DNA of 64,000 nucleotides, taken from NCBI RefSeq assembly GCF_014651715.1, contig NZ_BMXK01000003.1, forward strand, positions 62,001 through 126,000, read 5' to 3'. This stretch comes from Zhihengliuella salsuginis. Its GTDB lineage: Bacteria > Actinomycetota > Actinomycetes > Actinomycetales > Micrococcaceae. Shown one piece after another: positions 54,187-64,000 of the stretch (positions within the stretch are counted from its first letter, which is position 1; every line of letters starts with the position of its first letter). The position numbers were made by a program, and so were the translations under genes. Below the pieces are notes generated by a model, which was not told where the DNA came from, did no database searches, and worked only from the letters and a program-made list of their open reading frames with translations.

Positions 54187-54705
54187 TCAGTCGCGGCCGC
54201 CGGGGTCCGCGGCCTGCTCGATGGTGGTGGCGGCACGGCTCAGGAAGCCGTCGATCAGCCGCAGCTCGTCCTCGGTGTAGGAGTCCGCGAGGGTGCCCAG
54301 TGCGGAGGCCAGCGGGCGGAAGATGCGCGAGCCGGTCGACCGGGCCTCGTCCGTGGCGAGGACCGCGACCCGGCGGCGGTCGCGGGCGTCGCGTTCGCGG
54401 CTGACGTGGCCGTGGCCCTCCAGGCGGTCGATCAGGGCGGTCGTCGCCGGGGCGGACAACCCGAGGCGGGCGGCGAGCTCCGAGGCCGTCAGCGGCGCGT
54501 CAGCGTCCTGGTTGCGGAGGATCTCGTTCAGCGCGTGCAGATCCGTCCGGTGGACGCCGTCCGTCCGCGCCGCGACATCGACGTAGCGCTCCGAGGCGAG
54601 GGCGATCTCCTGGAGATTCCGTGCCAGCGACCACCGCAGCCGGGCGGCCTCGGGCAGTGCCGCCGGCACGGACGGGGCCGGTCCTGCGGGTGGATCGTCG
54701 GTCAC
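54187..54705 (-). CDS. MarR-family transcriptional regulator
   Basis: 172 residues. The winged helix LTASELAARLGLSAPATTALIDRLEGHGHVSRERDARDRRRVAV is the classic MarR DNA-binding domain, flanked by dimerisation helices. GTG 54705 behind GAGGAGCC; further upstream the frame is open to 54762 without similarity. It is divergent from an MMPL transporter and probably represses it and itself through the shared 131-base interval. Confidence 0.88.
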   Translation of the reverse strand: MTDDPPAGPAPSVPAALPEAARLRWSLARNLQEIALASERYVDVAARTDGVHRTDLHALNEILRNQDADAPLTASELAARLGLSAPATTALIDRLEGHGHVSRERDARDRRRVAVLATDEARSTGSRIFRPLASALGTLADSYTEDELRLIDGFLSRAATTIEQAADPGGRD

Positions 54706-54791
54706 TCGTGGGCTCCTCGCCGGGCGGCTGTGCAGGCGCCGGGGTTCCGGCGTCGCTCGCACCCATTGTCCCGCGATGCCGCCGTGGACGG

Positions 54792-54816
54792 TATATTGTT
54801 TCCATCATCGAACTAT
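54792..54816 (+). promoter_or_regulatory. MMPL promoter with candidate MarR operator
   Basis: TATATT (54792-54797) is a good -10. ATTGTT (54795-54800) and AACTAT (54811-54816) are near-symmetric half-sites 10 bases apart overlapping it, as expected for MarR repression. The AT-rich patch is unusual for the region. Confidence 0.4.
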
Positions 54817-54836
54817 TTGGATGGGGAGGACGTCGG

Positions 54837-57068
54837 ATGCGTGAAGTGCGCAAGCCGGACCACGGGCGACGGGCAGGCCGTCGTGGCGTCGGCGGGGCTG
54901 TCGTCAGATCGGTGCTCGCCGTGGTCGCGGTCGCCGTGTGGTTGGGGGTCATGGCCATCGGAGGGCCCACCTTCGGGAAGATCGGGAACGTGCAGAGCAC
55001 GGACCGGACGACCTTCCTGCCGGCGTCCGCCGAGGCCACGCGGGCCGTCGAATGGCAGGAGAAGTTCTCCGACTCGGAAGCCGTCCCCGCGATCGTCGTG
55101 ATCGAATCCGATGAGCAGGTGGCACCGGCCGCGGCGAGCCGGCTCGTCTCGGATATCGAAGCGGCCGAGATCGACGGTTCGGCGTTGACGGCGGAGGCTG
55201 TGGTCGGCCCGCTGCCTTCGGACGACGGCTTCGCCCTTCAGCTCATCGTCCCGCTGGCTGCGGACGTGGATGTCGAGACCGGGGTCGAGCAGGTGCGCCA
55301 GCTGGGCGCCGAAGCCCAGGAGCGCGGCGACTTCGCCGCCGGGACGGGCGTCCACGTCACGGGGCCGGCCGGGTTCACCGCCGATCTGACCGAAGCCTTC
55401 GGCGGAATCGACGGCGTGCTGCTGGCGGTCGCGCTCGCGGCCGTGCTGGTGATCCTGCTGGTGGTGTACCGATCCGTCCTCCTGCCGGTTTCGGTCTTGA
55501 CGACGGCGGTGGCAGCGCTCTGCGCGGCGATCGTGGTCGTGTACGAGCTCGCCTCGGCGGACATCATCCGCATCGACGGCCAAAGCCAGGGCATCCTCTC
55601 GATCCTGGTCATCGGCGCAGCCACCGACTACTGCCTGTTGATCGTCGCCCGGTTCCGCGAGGCCCTGACGGCCGGTCTGGACCGCTGGGCGGCGGTACGG
55701 CAGGCATGGAAACGGTCCGTCGAGCCGATCCTGGCCTCGGCGGGAACCGTCGTCGTCGGCCTGCTGTGCCTGATGTTCTCCGACCTGAACTCCAACAAGG
55801 CCCTGGGCCCCATCGCGGCGAGCGGGATCGTCTTCTCCGTACTGGCCGCGATGACGCTCCTGCCGGCCCTGCTCGGGCTGCTGGGCCGTGCCGCCTTCTG
55901 GCCTGCCGTCCCCCGCGTCGCGGCGGCCGGCGACGCGGCGGAGGAGGGGAGCGGGCACCGGCGCTGGGCCGCCGTCGCCCGGTGGGTCCGGCGCCGGCAC
56001 CGGCCGGTGTGGATCGTGACCGCGATCGTACTGGCCGTCGGCTGCCTCGGCGTCACCCAGCTGCAGGCGTCCGGGGTGCCCGAGTCGTCGCTGGTGCTCG
56101 GTGAATCCGATGCGCGCACCGGGCAGGAGGCCATCGGGCGGCACTTCGATGCCGGCTCCGGGTCGCCGACACTCGTCTACGCCGCCGAGGCGGACGCGGA
56201 CGAGGTGCTGGACGCCGTGCAGGACACCGACGGCGTCGCCTCCGCCTTCGTCACCGCCGAGGCCGGCGGGCCGGTACGGCCGGGGGCGGAGCCGAAGGTC
56301 GTCGAGGGGCGCGTGCAGATCGAGACCACGCTCGCGGACCCCGCGGATTCGGCGGATGCAGAACAGGCGGTGGTGCAGCTGCGCTCGACCGTGCACCGGA
56401 TCGACGGCGGGTCGCTGGTCGGCGGCCCGACGGCGACCGCGCTGGACAAGGAGACGACGGCGCAGCAGGACGTCCGCAAGATCATTCCCCTGGTCTTCGT
56501 CGCAATCCTTCTCATCCTGATGCTCCTGCTGCGTTCGATCGTGGCGCCAGTGGTCCTGGTGCTCACGACCGTCCTCTCCTACGGGACGGCCATGGGCGTC
56601 GCCGCACTGGTCTTCAACGGGCTCTTCGACTTCCCGGGAGCGGACCCCACGGTCCCGCTCTTCGGGTTCGTCTTCCTGGTGGCCCTCGGCGTGGACTACA
56701 ACATCTTCCTGATGAGCCGGGCGCGCGAGGAGGTCCTGGTGCGGGGCGTGCACGACGGGCTGACGCGTGCGCTCGCGGTGACCGGCGGCGTCATCACCTC
56801 GGCGGGGGTCGTCCTCGCGGCGACGTTCGCCGCGCTGTCGGTCGTGCCCATCATGTTCATGGTGCAGCTCGGATTCATCGTGGCGTTCGGCGTCCTGCTC
56901 GACACCCTCGTGGTCCGCACCCTTCTGGTGCCGGCCCTGGGCCACGAACTCGGCCGGTGGCTCTGGTGGCCCTCCCGGCTCTTCCGCCGGCCGGAGGGTA
57001 CGCCCGCCCCGTCCGTCGCGGCTGCGGAGGCGGCACCGGTCGAACCTGCGGGCGGCGTCGGCAGCTGA
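54837..57068 (+). CDS. MMPL/RND-family transporter (YdfJ-like)
   Basis: 743 residues with 12 predicted membrane helices in two repeats and large extracytoplasmic loops after helices 1 and 7. MMPL markers are GAATDYCLLIVARFREAL in repeat 1 and VALGVDYNIFLMSRAREEV in repeat 2. It exports lipids or hydrophobic drugs using the proton gradient; substrate unknown. ATG 54837 with a strong GGGGAGGA site 6 bases upstream. Control by the divergent MarR gene is likely. Confidence 0.9.
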   Translation: MREVRKPDHGRRAGRRGVGGAVVRSVLAVVAVAVWLGVMAIGGPTFGKIGNVQSTDRTTFLPASAEATRAVEWQEKFSDSEAVPAIVVIESDEQVAPAAASRLVSDIEAAEIDGSALTAEAVVGPLPSDDGFALQLIVPLAADVDVETGVEQVRQLGAEAQERGDFAAGTGVHVTGPAGFTADLTEAFGGIDGVLLAVALAAVLVILLVVYRSVLLPVSVLTTAVAALCAAIVVVYELASADIIRIDGQSQGILSILVIGAATDYCLLIVARFREALTAGLDRWAAVRQAWKRSVEPILASAGTVVVGLLCLMFSDLNSNKALGPIAASGIVFSVLAAMTLLPALLGLLGRAAFWPAVPRVAAAGDAAEEGSGHRRWAAVARWVRRRHRPVWIVTAIVLAVGCLGVTQLQASGVPESSLVLGESDARTGQEAIGRHFDAGSGSPTLVYAAEADADEVLDAVQDTDGVASAFVTAEAGGPVRPGAEPKVVEGRVQIETTLADPADSADAEQAVVQLRSTVHRIDGGSLVGGPTATALDKETTAQQDVRKIIPLVFVAILLILMLLLRSIVAPVVLVLTTVLSYGTAMGVAALVFNGLFDFPGADPTVPLFGFVFLVALGVDYNIFLMSRAREEVLVRGVHDGLTRALAVTGGVITSAGVVLAATFAALSVVPIMFMVQLGFIVAFGVLLDTLVVRTLLVPALGHELGRWLWWPSRLFRRPEGTPAPSVAAAEAAPVEPAGGVGS

Positions 57069-57075
57069 CACGACG

Positions 57076-57120
57076 GCGGGGGCCGCCGGCGGGACGGTGG
57101 TCCCGGCCGACGGCCCCCGC
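57076..57120. terminator. Bidirectional terminator between MMPL and protease genes
   Basis: Perfect outer stem GCGGGGGCCG/CGGCCCCCGC with a nested GGGAC/GTCCC stem, between the converging genes. Confidence 0.7.
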
Positions 57121-57136
57121 TGACTGCGCGGCCGAC

Positions 57137-58129
57137 TCAGTTGGAGGCGGCGGAGTACGTGTTGTAGATGGTCGAGCCCCAGTACGGGCCGTACATCGTG
57201 GTGGAGTTGCTGCCGTAGCCGTAGGAGTTCACGGAGTTCTGGTAGCCGCTGGAGCCGGAGCCGATGAACCACGGTCCGCCCGACGAGCCGCCGGTCATGT
57301 TGCAGTCGATGCCCTGCGAGTTGAACTGCGGGTTGTACGGGTCGTTCGCCGCGTCGCCGTCGAGGCAGGAGAAGAGGTCCGAGCCGTCGAACGGGTTGGC
57401 GGCCGGGTAGCCGTACGCCTGGTAGCCGAGCCCGCGGTCCGCGTTGAACTGGACGCCCGAGGCGCCGACGGCGTCATTGAGGCTCTGGCCGTTCAGCGGT
57501 GCGACGACGGCGAAGCCGGTGTCGTAGGCCATGTCGCCGTTGTCGACCCAGGCGGCCGGGGCGTGGAGCTCCTCGGCGGCCCACTGGCCGTAGGGTGCGG
57601 CGCCGTCGTCGTAGGCGGGGACGAACACGAAGTTCGTGGCGAACGCGCCCGGACCCTCGTTCAGGCAGTGCCCGGCCGTGGAGACGGTGCTGCTGTTGCC
57701 CGACATGATCGAGTTGCCCGAGCAGACGTAGTTGTTCCCGCCCAGCGTGAAGAACACCTTGCCGATGTGGGAGACAGGGGTCTCCTCGACGGCGGAGGAG
57801 CTGTTCTTGCCGCCCTTGCCGCCCTTTCCGGCCGGCTTGCCCTTCGGAGTGACGCCGGAGATCTTCTTCTCCGAGCCGCGGTCGACCGTGGCGTTGCCGG
57901 CACCGCCGCCGCGCTCCATTGCGCGTTCGGCGAGGACTTCACCCGGGATGGCGTTGCGCATCTTCTCCGCGGTCCAGTAGCCGTTGGCGGCTTCTGGCCG
58001 CTCGACGACGTGGCTCTTGACGGCCTGGCCCGGGGCGTTGTCCGGGGCGGCCATCGACGGCATCGCCGTTCCGGCCAGTGCGAGCAGGGCCGTGGCGGCG
58101 AGTGCCGTGGTTGATTTCCACTTCTTCAT
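57137..58129 (-). CDS. Secreted trypsin-like serine protease
   Basis: 330 residues. The signal peptide (TTALAATALLALAGTAMPSMA) is followed by a propeptide-like stretch with a Lys/Gly-rich linker (about 85-112). The chymotrypsin-fold triad is visible: His154 in TAGHC, Asp203 in AYDTG and Ser283 in GGSSGGPW. Four Cys can form two disulfides. It is probably an exported housekeeping or nutrient protease similar to bacterial V8/streptogrisin-like enzymes. Target unknown. Confidence 0.9.
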   Translation of the reverse strand: MKKWKSTTALAATALLALAGTAMPSMAAPDNAPGQAVKSHVVERPEAANGYWTAEKMRNAIPGEVLAERAMERGGGAGNATVDRGSEKKISGVTPKGKPAGKGGKGGKNSSSAVEETPVSHIGKVFFTLGGNNYVCSGNSIMSGNSSTVSTAGHCLNEGPGAFATNFVFVPAYDDGAAPYGQWAAEELHAPAAWVDNGDMAYDTGFAVVAPLNGQSLNDAVGASGVQFNADRGLGYQAYGYPAANPFDGSDLFSCLDGDAANDPYNPQFNSQGIDCNMTGGSSGGPWFIGSGSSGYQNSVNSYGYGSNSTTMYGPYWGSTIYNTYSAASN

Positions 58130-58160
58130 GGATTTCGTACCTTTCCTCGGTGGAGGTCGG

Positions 58161-58218
58161 CCCCCGGTGTTTCCGGGGGCACGAGGACGAACATAATGTG
58201 ATGCAGGTCATTCGTAAA
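58161..58218 (-). promoter_or_regulatory. Protease promoter and 5' leader hairpin
   Basis: On the minus strand TTTACG (58213-58218) and TATGTT (58190-58195) are separated by 17 bases, a good sigma-70 type promoter. The leader then forms a perfect CCCCCGG/CCGGGGG hairpin (58161-58179) close to its 5' end, which may stabilise the mRNA. AGGAAAGG precedes the ATG. Confidence 0.6.
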
Positions 58219-58327
58219 GGGGTTGCTGAACATTTTGCGAAGATTGAACACGCATGTTTCACAATTGCTTGAACCTTCGATCAAGTCGGGAATGATCTGC
58301 CAGGTCGGCGCGTTGAATCGGATGAAA

Positions 58328-58400
58328 CTTGAGTGAAGGTCGCTCAGGTTGGTTTGACAGTCGACTGCAGCTGAGTAGAGTTGAGTGCAGAACGCTCAAC
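58328..58400 (+). promoter_or_regulatory. dnaK promoter with two HspR (HAIR) operators
   Basis: HAIR-like site 1 is CTTGAGT-N7-GCTCAGG (58328-58348) and site 2 is GTTGAGT-N7-GCTCAAC (58380-58400); the consensus is CTTGAGT-N7-ACTCAAG. Between them lie TTGACA (58354-58359) and TAGAGT (58376-58381), spacer 16. Site 2 overlaps the end of the -10. HspR, encoded at the operon end, is the expected repressor. Confidence 0.85.
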
Positions 58401-58469
58401 CGGAGCCGCCGGGCAGCAGCCCGGGTCCGGAGGGGCGCAGGCAACCACCGTCAGAAAGAAGGAATCCCC

Positions 58470-60323
<1,854 letters not shown>

Positions 60324-60338
60324 GGACGGTTCGCTTCC

Positions 60339-60980
60339 ATGCCGCATCACGGTAACGAGGAAGAGCACGGCGACGAGCCCGTGAACTTCAACGACAAGCG
60401 CAAGATCGACCCGGAGACGGGCCAGCCGCGCGGCACGGAAGATGCCGAGGCGGAGTCGGAGGACTCCGCCCCGGCGGACACCGGAGCCGAGGCCCTCGCC
60501 GAGGCCGAGCGCATCATCAACGAGGCCGGCGAGGAGCCGGAGCCCGCGCTGGAAGCCACCGCGACCGACGTTGAGGCCGAGCTGCGCAACGACCTGCTCC
60601 GCCTGCAGGCCGAGTACGTCAACTACCGCAAGCGCGTCGAGCGCGACCGGGAGCAGGTGCGCGAGCTCGCCGTGCAGTCCGTGCTGAACTCGCTGCTCCC
60701 GGTCCTCGACGACCTGGACGCGGCCCGCGCCCACGGCGACCTCGAGGACGGGCCGTTCGCGGCGGTCGCCCGCAAGCTCGGGACCATCCTCGAGGGCCAC
60801 GGGCTCGAGCGCATCGAGGAGGCCGGCGTCGAATTCGACCCGAACTTCCACGAGGCGCTCATGCAGCAGCCGAACGCCGAGGTCCCCTCGGACCACGTCG
60901 CCCAGGTCCTGCGCGTGGGCTACAAGAAGGGCGAGCGCGTCATGCGCGCCGCCGGTGTGATCGTCTCCACGGGCGAATAG
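60339..60980 (+). CDS. grpE: Nucleotide exchange factor GrpE
   Basis: 213 residues. An acidic disordered start (about 1-80) precedes the long coiled coil ([48 protein letters not shown]) and the beta-wing ([38 protein letters not shown]). It releases ADP from DnaK. It begins 15 bases after dnaK. A strong hairpin separates it from dnaJ. Confidence 0.96.
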   Translation: MPHHGNEEEHGDEPVNFNDKRKIDPETGQPRGTEDAEAESEDSAPADTGAEALAEAERIINEAGEEPEPALEATATDVEAELRNDLLRLQAEYVNYRKRVERDREQVRELAVQSVLNSLLPVLDDLDAARAHGDLEDGPFAAVARKLGTILEGHGLERIEEAGVEFDPNFHEALMQQPNAEVPSDHVAQVLRVGYKKGERVMRAAGVIVSTGE

Positions 60981-61008
60981 CCCGTACCCGACGCACGCAC
61001 CCGAAGGC

Positions 61009-61045
61009 GCGGCACCGTCGTCGTACACCACGACGGCGGTGCCGC
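61009..61045 (+). other. Strong intercistronic hairpin between grpE and dnaJ
   Basis: 16-base arms (61009-61024 and 61030-61045) starting GCGGCACC and ending GGTGCCGC, one G-T pair, loop ACACC, and no T-run. It may act as a partial terminator, RNA-processing or stability element inside the operon. Confidence 0.6.
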
Positions 61046-61114
61046 GGCATTCGCGGGCAGACCGCCCGCACCCCCAAGATTTTCACGACGAACCGAGAAA
61101 GTAGGAGGCGCCTG

Positions 61115-62098
61115 ATGGCCAGTCAGGACTGGGTCGACAAGGACTTCTACGCGATCCTTGGCGTCTCCAAGGACGCGTCCGACGCCGAGATCAAGAAGGC
61201 GTACCGCAAGCTCGCCCGCAAGTACCACCCGGACACCAACCCGGGCGACACGGCGTCCGAGCAGAAATTCAAAGACGTCTCCGAGGCCAACACGGTGCTC
61301 TCGGACCCCGAGGAGCGCGAGCAGTACGACGCGATCCGCGCGATGGGCTCGGGGGCCCGCTTCCAGTCGGGCGGCGCCGGAGCCGCCGGCGGTGCCGGGT
61401 TCGATGACGTGTTCTCCAACCTCTTCGGAGGCGGCGGGGCGGGCCGCGGCCGCGGTGCCGGGTTCGGCGGCGGGGGACAGGTCCCGCCCGAATTCGCCGA
61501 CCTCTTCGGCGGTGGCGGCGGCGGCTTCGGCGGCGGCTTCCAGCAGCCTCCACGCAAGGGCGGTGACCGGACGGCGAACACGTCGATCTCGTTCGGCGGC
61601 TCGATCAAGGGCACCGTCGTGAACCTGCGCGAGGCCAGCGGCGAGATCGTCGAGGTGCGGATCCCCGCGGGCATCAAGGACGGCCAGAGCGTCCGCGTGC
61701 GCGGCAAGGGCCAGCCGGGGCCCGCCGGGAACGGCGACCTGCTGGTCAAGGTGGCGGTCAAGCCGCACGCCTTCTTCGCCCGCGAGGAGAACAACATCCG
61801 CGTCCACGTTCCCGTCTCCTTCGCCGAGGCAGCCCTCGGCGGGCAGATCGAGGTGCCGACGCTGACCGGTGATACGGTCAAGCTCAAGGTCCCCGCAGGG
61901 TCGAACTCGGGGCGCACGCTGCGGCTGAAGGGCCGGGGCGTGAAGACCTCGAAGGCGACCGGGGATCTGCTGGTCACGCTCGACGTGGTCGTGCCGCAGA
62001 ACCTCAACGGTGCCGCGGAGGATGCCGTCAAGGCGTTCGCCGAGGCGACGGCCGACGCCGACCCGCGGGCCGGCCTGGCGGATCAAGCCGCGTTGTAG
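61115..62098 (+). CDS. dnaJ: DnaJ-family co-chaperone without zinc finger (CbpA/type II)
   Basis: 327 residues. The J-domain (about 10-75) has HPD at 38-40. A Gly/Phe-rich region (about 85-150) leads straight to the C-terminal beta domains ([56 protein letters not shown]). The four CxxCxGxG repeats of classical DnaJ are absent; the protein has no zinc centre. It delivers clients to and stimulates DnaK. GTAGGAGG lies at the ribosome site. It is followed by hspR, whose SD overlaps the dnaJ stop. Confidence 0.93.
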   Translation: MASQDWVDKDFYAILGVSKDASDAEIKKAYRKLARKYHPDTNPGDTASEQKFKDVSEANTVLSDPEEREQYDAIRAMGSGARFQSGGAGAAGGAGFDDVFSNLFGGGGAGRGRGAGFGGGGQVPPEFADLFGGGGGGFGGGFQQPPRKGGDRTANTSISFGGSIKGTVVNLREASGEIVEVRIPAGIKDGQSVRVRGKGQPGPAGNGDLLVKVAVKPHAFFAREENNIRVHVPVSFAEAALGGQIEVPTLTGDTVKLKVPAGSNSGRTLRLKGRGVKTSKATGDLLVTLDVVVPQNLNGAAEDAVKAFAEATADADPRAGLADQAAL

Positions 62099-62107
62099 GA
62101 GGTGGCC

Positions 62108-62548
62108 ATGACGGACGAGTTCTCCGCCGTATTCGTGATCTCGGTAGCGGCCGAGCTCGCCGACATGCACCCGCAGACGCTGCGCCAGTACGACCGTCTG
62201 GGCCTGGTGAGGCCCCAGCGGCAGCGCGGCAAGCAGCGCCGCTACAGCCAGCGCGACGTCCAGGCCCTGCGCGAGATCCAGCGGCTGTCCAAGGCCGGCG
62301 TCTCGCTGGAGGGCATCCGGCGCATCATCGAGCTGGAAGACCAGGTCGCCGCGCTGCGGTCGCACGTCGTCGAACTGACCGACGAGCTCGACCGGACGCG
62401 CCTCGCCGCCCGCGGCAGCCCGGACCTCTCCCGCGTGTTCGCGGCCGGATCCGCCGGCGACGTCGTGACCCTGGCCCGCGGCCAGCGCCCCCGGGCCCGC
62501 AGCCAGGCCCTCGTCGTCTGGCAGCCGTCCCGCAAGAACGGGCGCTGA
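62108..62548 (+). CDS. hspR: Heat-shock repressor HspR (MerR family)
   Basis: 146 residues. The MerR-type helix-turn-helix FVISVAAELADMHPQTLRQYDRLGLVRPQRQRGKQRRYSQRDVQAL is followed by a coiled coil (IELEDQVAALRSHVVELTDELDRTR) and a basic tail. HspR with DnaK as co-repressor binds HAIR sites. ATG 62108 is chosen because AGGAGG (62097-62102) is 5 bases upstream; GTG 62102 overlaps that site. Last gene of the dnaK operon, giving feedback on the promoter at 58328-58400. Confidence 0.95.
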   Translation: MTDEFSAVFVISVAAELADMHPQTLRQYDRLGLVRPQRQRGKQRRYSQRDVQALREIQRLSKAGVSLEGIRRIIELEDQVAALRSHVVELTDELDRTRLAARGSPDLSRVFAAGSAGDVVTLARGQRPRARSQALVVWQPSRKNGR

Positions 62549-62646
62549 CCCGGTGACGATGCGGACACCGTTGCGCGTCGATCAGGTGACGCCCCTTCCC
62601 TGCGCTGACCACTGACGTTACGGTGATCCCAGAGAAAGGGGCAGTC

Positions 62647-63327
62647 ATGGGGAGAACAACACGCCAATCAGCCGCGCGCACCACGGCGGCGGCCGCCGTC
62701 GTCGTACTGGGCCTTGCCGCCTGCGGCGGCGACCCGGAGCCCGGGACCGGAACGACGCCGGCACCGGAGCCGTCCAGCACCGCGCCGGCGACCAGCGAGG
62801 AACCGGATCCCGACGCGAGCGCGTCGCCGACGCAGAGCGGCGGGTCGGCCGCCTCCGCCTCGGCACCGGCGGAGTACGCGACGGACCCGGCGCAGAGCGA
62901 CGGCTTCCCCGAGGCCGTGCGCGCCCCCGCCGAGGGCGGCGAGCTGCTGCTGGAGGCCGTCCGCGTCGGCAGCCACCCGGGATACGAGAGGATCGTGTTC
63001 GAGCACGCCGGCGACGGCGTGCCCGGGTGGCGCACGGAGTACGTCGACCAGCCCGTCCAGCCCGGCAGCGGGCGCGACGTCGAGATGGCCGGAGACGCCT
63101 ACCTGGCGGTCTACGTCACCGGCCTGCAGCCGGGGATGGCGGGCGAGGAGCACGGCCACGCCGTCCTCGACACCGGGTGGTCCGGGCAGGAGACTTTCAT
63201 CGAGCAGACGATCACCACGGGCGTGTTCGAGGGGGCGGCCAGCTACTTCGTCTCCCTCGACGCCGAGCGCGGGTATGCGGCGGCGATGTACGACGACGGC
63301 CGGCTCGTGATCGACTTCGAGGACTGA
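62647..63327 (+). CDS. Lipoprotein with AMIN-like domain
   Basis: 226 residues. The signal ends in the lipobox VLGLAAC-G, so it is lipid-anchored. A low-complexity Pro/Ser/Thr/Ala-rich linker (about 30-80) precedes a compact beta-domain (LLLEAVRVGSHPGYERIVFEHAGDGVPGWRTEYVD, DGRLVIDFED) resembling the AMIN-like domain found in actinobacterial lipoproteins. Extracytoplasmic role unknown. ATG 62647 with GAAAGGGGCAG upstream. Separate from the heat-shock operon. Confidence 0.78.
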   Translation: MGRTTRQSAARTTAAAAVVVLGLAACGGDPEPGTGTTPAPEPSSTAPATSEEPDPDASASPTQSGGSAASASAPAEYATDPAQSDGFPEAVRAPAEGGELLLEAVRVGSHPGYERIVFEHAGDGVPGWRTEYVDQPVQPGSGRDVEMAGDAYLAVYVTGLQPGMAGEEHGHAVLDTGWSGQETFIEQTITTGVFEGAASYFVSLDAERGYAAAMYDDGRLVIDFED

Positions 63328-63388
63328 GCACCGCCGCTCGGTCCGCCGGAAGTGCTCCGACCAGCCTGTTCGTAGTAGTTTCTTCGGT

Positions 63389-64000
63389 GTGACAGCCCGA
63401 AACTACGCCGAACTGACCGCCGAGGCGCACCGGCGTTTCTGGCGCGTGTGGCGGCGCCGCGAATCCCTGCCGCAACAGCAGCGCCGCGCGGTCGACGGCG
63501 TCGCCCACGCGCTGCGCCCGGGATCGATGAACCGGGCCATCCCGGACCGGCGCCTGCTCTACCTGGACCTGTCCGCTCCCACGCCGGTCGCGGCCATCGC
63601 CGTCGGCGACCTGGACACCGCCACCCACATCAGCTGGCACCTCTCCGGTGTCGGCATCCGCCCCGACACGGCGATGTGGGGGACGGTGCGGGAGGTCGGC
63701 CAGATCGTGCTCGAGCAGCGCCGCGTCGGCGCCGAGCGCCCGGCCGGCATCGTCTGGCTCGGCTACACGCCCCCGGTCTTCGTCGAGGCGCTCTTCCCTG
63801 ACCGGGCCCGCGCAGCCGTGCCGCGCTTCGCCGCGGATTTCCTGCAGCTGCTGACTTTTCGCCCGGACCGGCCGCACATCAGCTTCGAGGGCCACTCCTA
63901 CGGCGCGGCGGTCGCCGCGCACGTGCTCGAGGCCATCGCCCAGCGGGACCGGCACCAGCGGCCCAGCCGGGCCGTCGCCGAACTGGCCCGGCTCGCGCGC
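63389..64000 (+). CDS. Alpha/beta hydrolase of the DUF1023 family (3' end outside window)
   Basis: The first 204 codons are present; the gene runs off the window. GIRPDTAMWGTVREVGQIVLEQ, GIVWLGYTPPVFVEAL and the nucleophile elbow FEGHSYGAAVAAHVLE (Ser in GHSYG) match the actinobacterial DUF1023 alpha/beta hydrolases. The remaining acid and His lie outside. A TAGTTT box (63376-63381) 7 bases before the GTG and the absence of a ribosome site suggest a leaderless mRNA. Substrate unknown. Confidence 0.78.
   Translation, partial: MTARNYAELTAEAHRRFWRVWRRRESLPQQQRRAVDGVAHALRPGSMNRAIPDRRLLYLDLSAPTPVAAIAVGDLDTATHISWHLSGVGIRPDTAMWGTVREVGQIVLEQRRVGAERPAGIVWLGYTPPVFVEALFPDRARAAVPRFAADFLQLLTFRPDRPHISFEGHSYGAAVAAHVLEAIAQRDRHQRPSRAVAELARLAR

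Noticed and set aside
54621-54836. N-terminal extension of the MMPL gene to 54621
   Set aside because: It would overlap the divergent MarR gene, and a strong ribosome site and -10 box lie before ATG 54837.
58268-58285. CTTGA-N8-TCAAG as a third HAIR site
   Set aside because: The arms match but the spacing is 3 bases shorter than the HspR consensus, so I count it only as a chance or degenerate site.

Overview
The window is high-GC chromosomal DNA from an actinobacterium, most likely a Micrococcales member close to the Micrococcaceae (Arthrobacter, Citricoccus, Zhihengliuella and relatives). The evidence is a dnaK-grpE-dnaJ-hspR operon with HspR (HAIR) operators, a seven-subunit Mrp antiporter with MrpA and MrpB fused, a DUF853 HerA-like ATPase, a DUF1992 protein, a DUF4235 protein, several apparently leaderless genes (a TANNNT -10 box 7-12 nt before the start codon), and frequent GTG/TTG starts. 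I cannot fix the genus from sequence alone. No rRNA, CRISPR array, insertion sequence, prophage or secondary-metabolite cluster is visible. There is one tRNA (Gly, CCC).

Layout. 0-2.4 kb: a TrmB/LuxR-type regulator behind a palindromic site, a DUF1992 protein and an HU nucleoid protein with an A-tract-rich leader. 2.5-8.1 kb: copper/cytochrome-oxidase-type cluster (CopC, CopD-CtaG fusion, lipoprotein, thioredoxin-NHL protein). 8.2-12.1 kb: MFS pump behind a perfect 37-nt inverted repeat, a membrane protein and a HerA-like ATPase. 12.1-21.2 kb: methionine and sulfur block, with a SAM riboswitch, metF, metE, metY, metB and a polar amino-acid (possibly cyst(e)ine) ABC transporter. 21.3-29 kb: AEC transporter, panD, tRNA-Gly, Bcr-type MFS pump, SseB-like protein, class I fumarase, tryptophan 2,3-dioxygenase, VanY-type carboxypeptidase and dcd. 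29-34.5 kb: a methyltransferase divergent from a large SARP (AfsR-like) regulator, then a UMF1-type MFS. 34.5-41 kb: mrpA-G. 41-44.5 kb: TPP riboswitch with a YkoE/ECF transporter. 44.5-52.3 kb: pabC, cls, a P-loop-PabB fusion, a low-molecular-weight phosphatase, dihydroxyacetone kinase and a LysE exporter. 52.4-58.1 kb: DEAD-box helicase with an unusual leader, MarR/MMPL pair and a secreted trypsin-like protease. 58.3-64 kb: the heat-shock operon, a lipoprotein and a truncated DUF1023 hydrolase.

How the genes work together. metF supplies methyl-THF to metE, while metY and metB make homocysteine or cystathionine from activated homoserine. The adjacent ABC transporter may import the sulfur amino acid, and a SAM-responsive leader governs metF. 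YkoE plus the fused A-A-T protein form one thiamine or thiamine-precursor ECF importer under TPP control. pabB and pabC give p-aminobenzoate for the folate pool that metF uses. HspR should repress its own dnaK operon through the two HAIR sites. The best candidates for something undescribed are the uORF-like DEAD-box leader, the uridine-kinase-like P-loop fused to PabB, the 11-bp-spaced direct repeat in front of the SARP gene, the repeat cluster at 18.7-18.9 kb, and the grpE-dnaJ hairpin.
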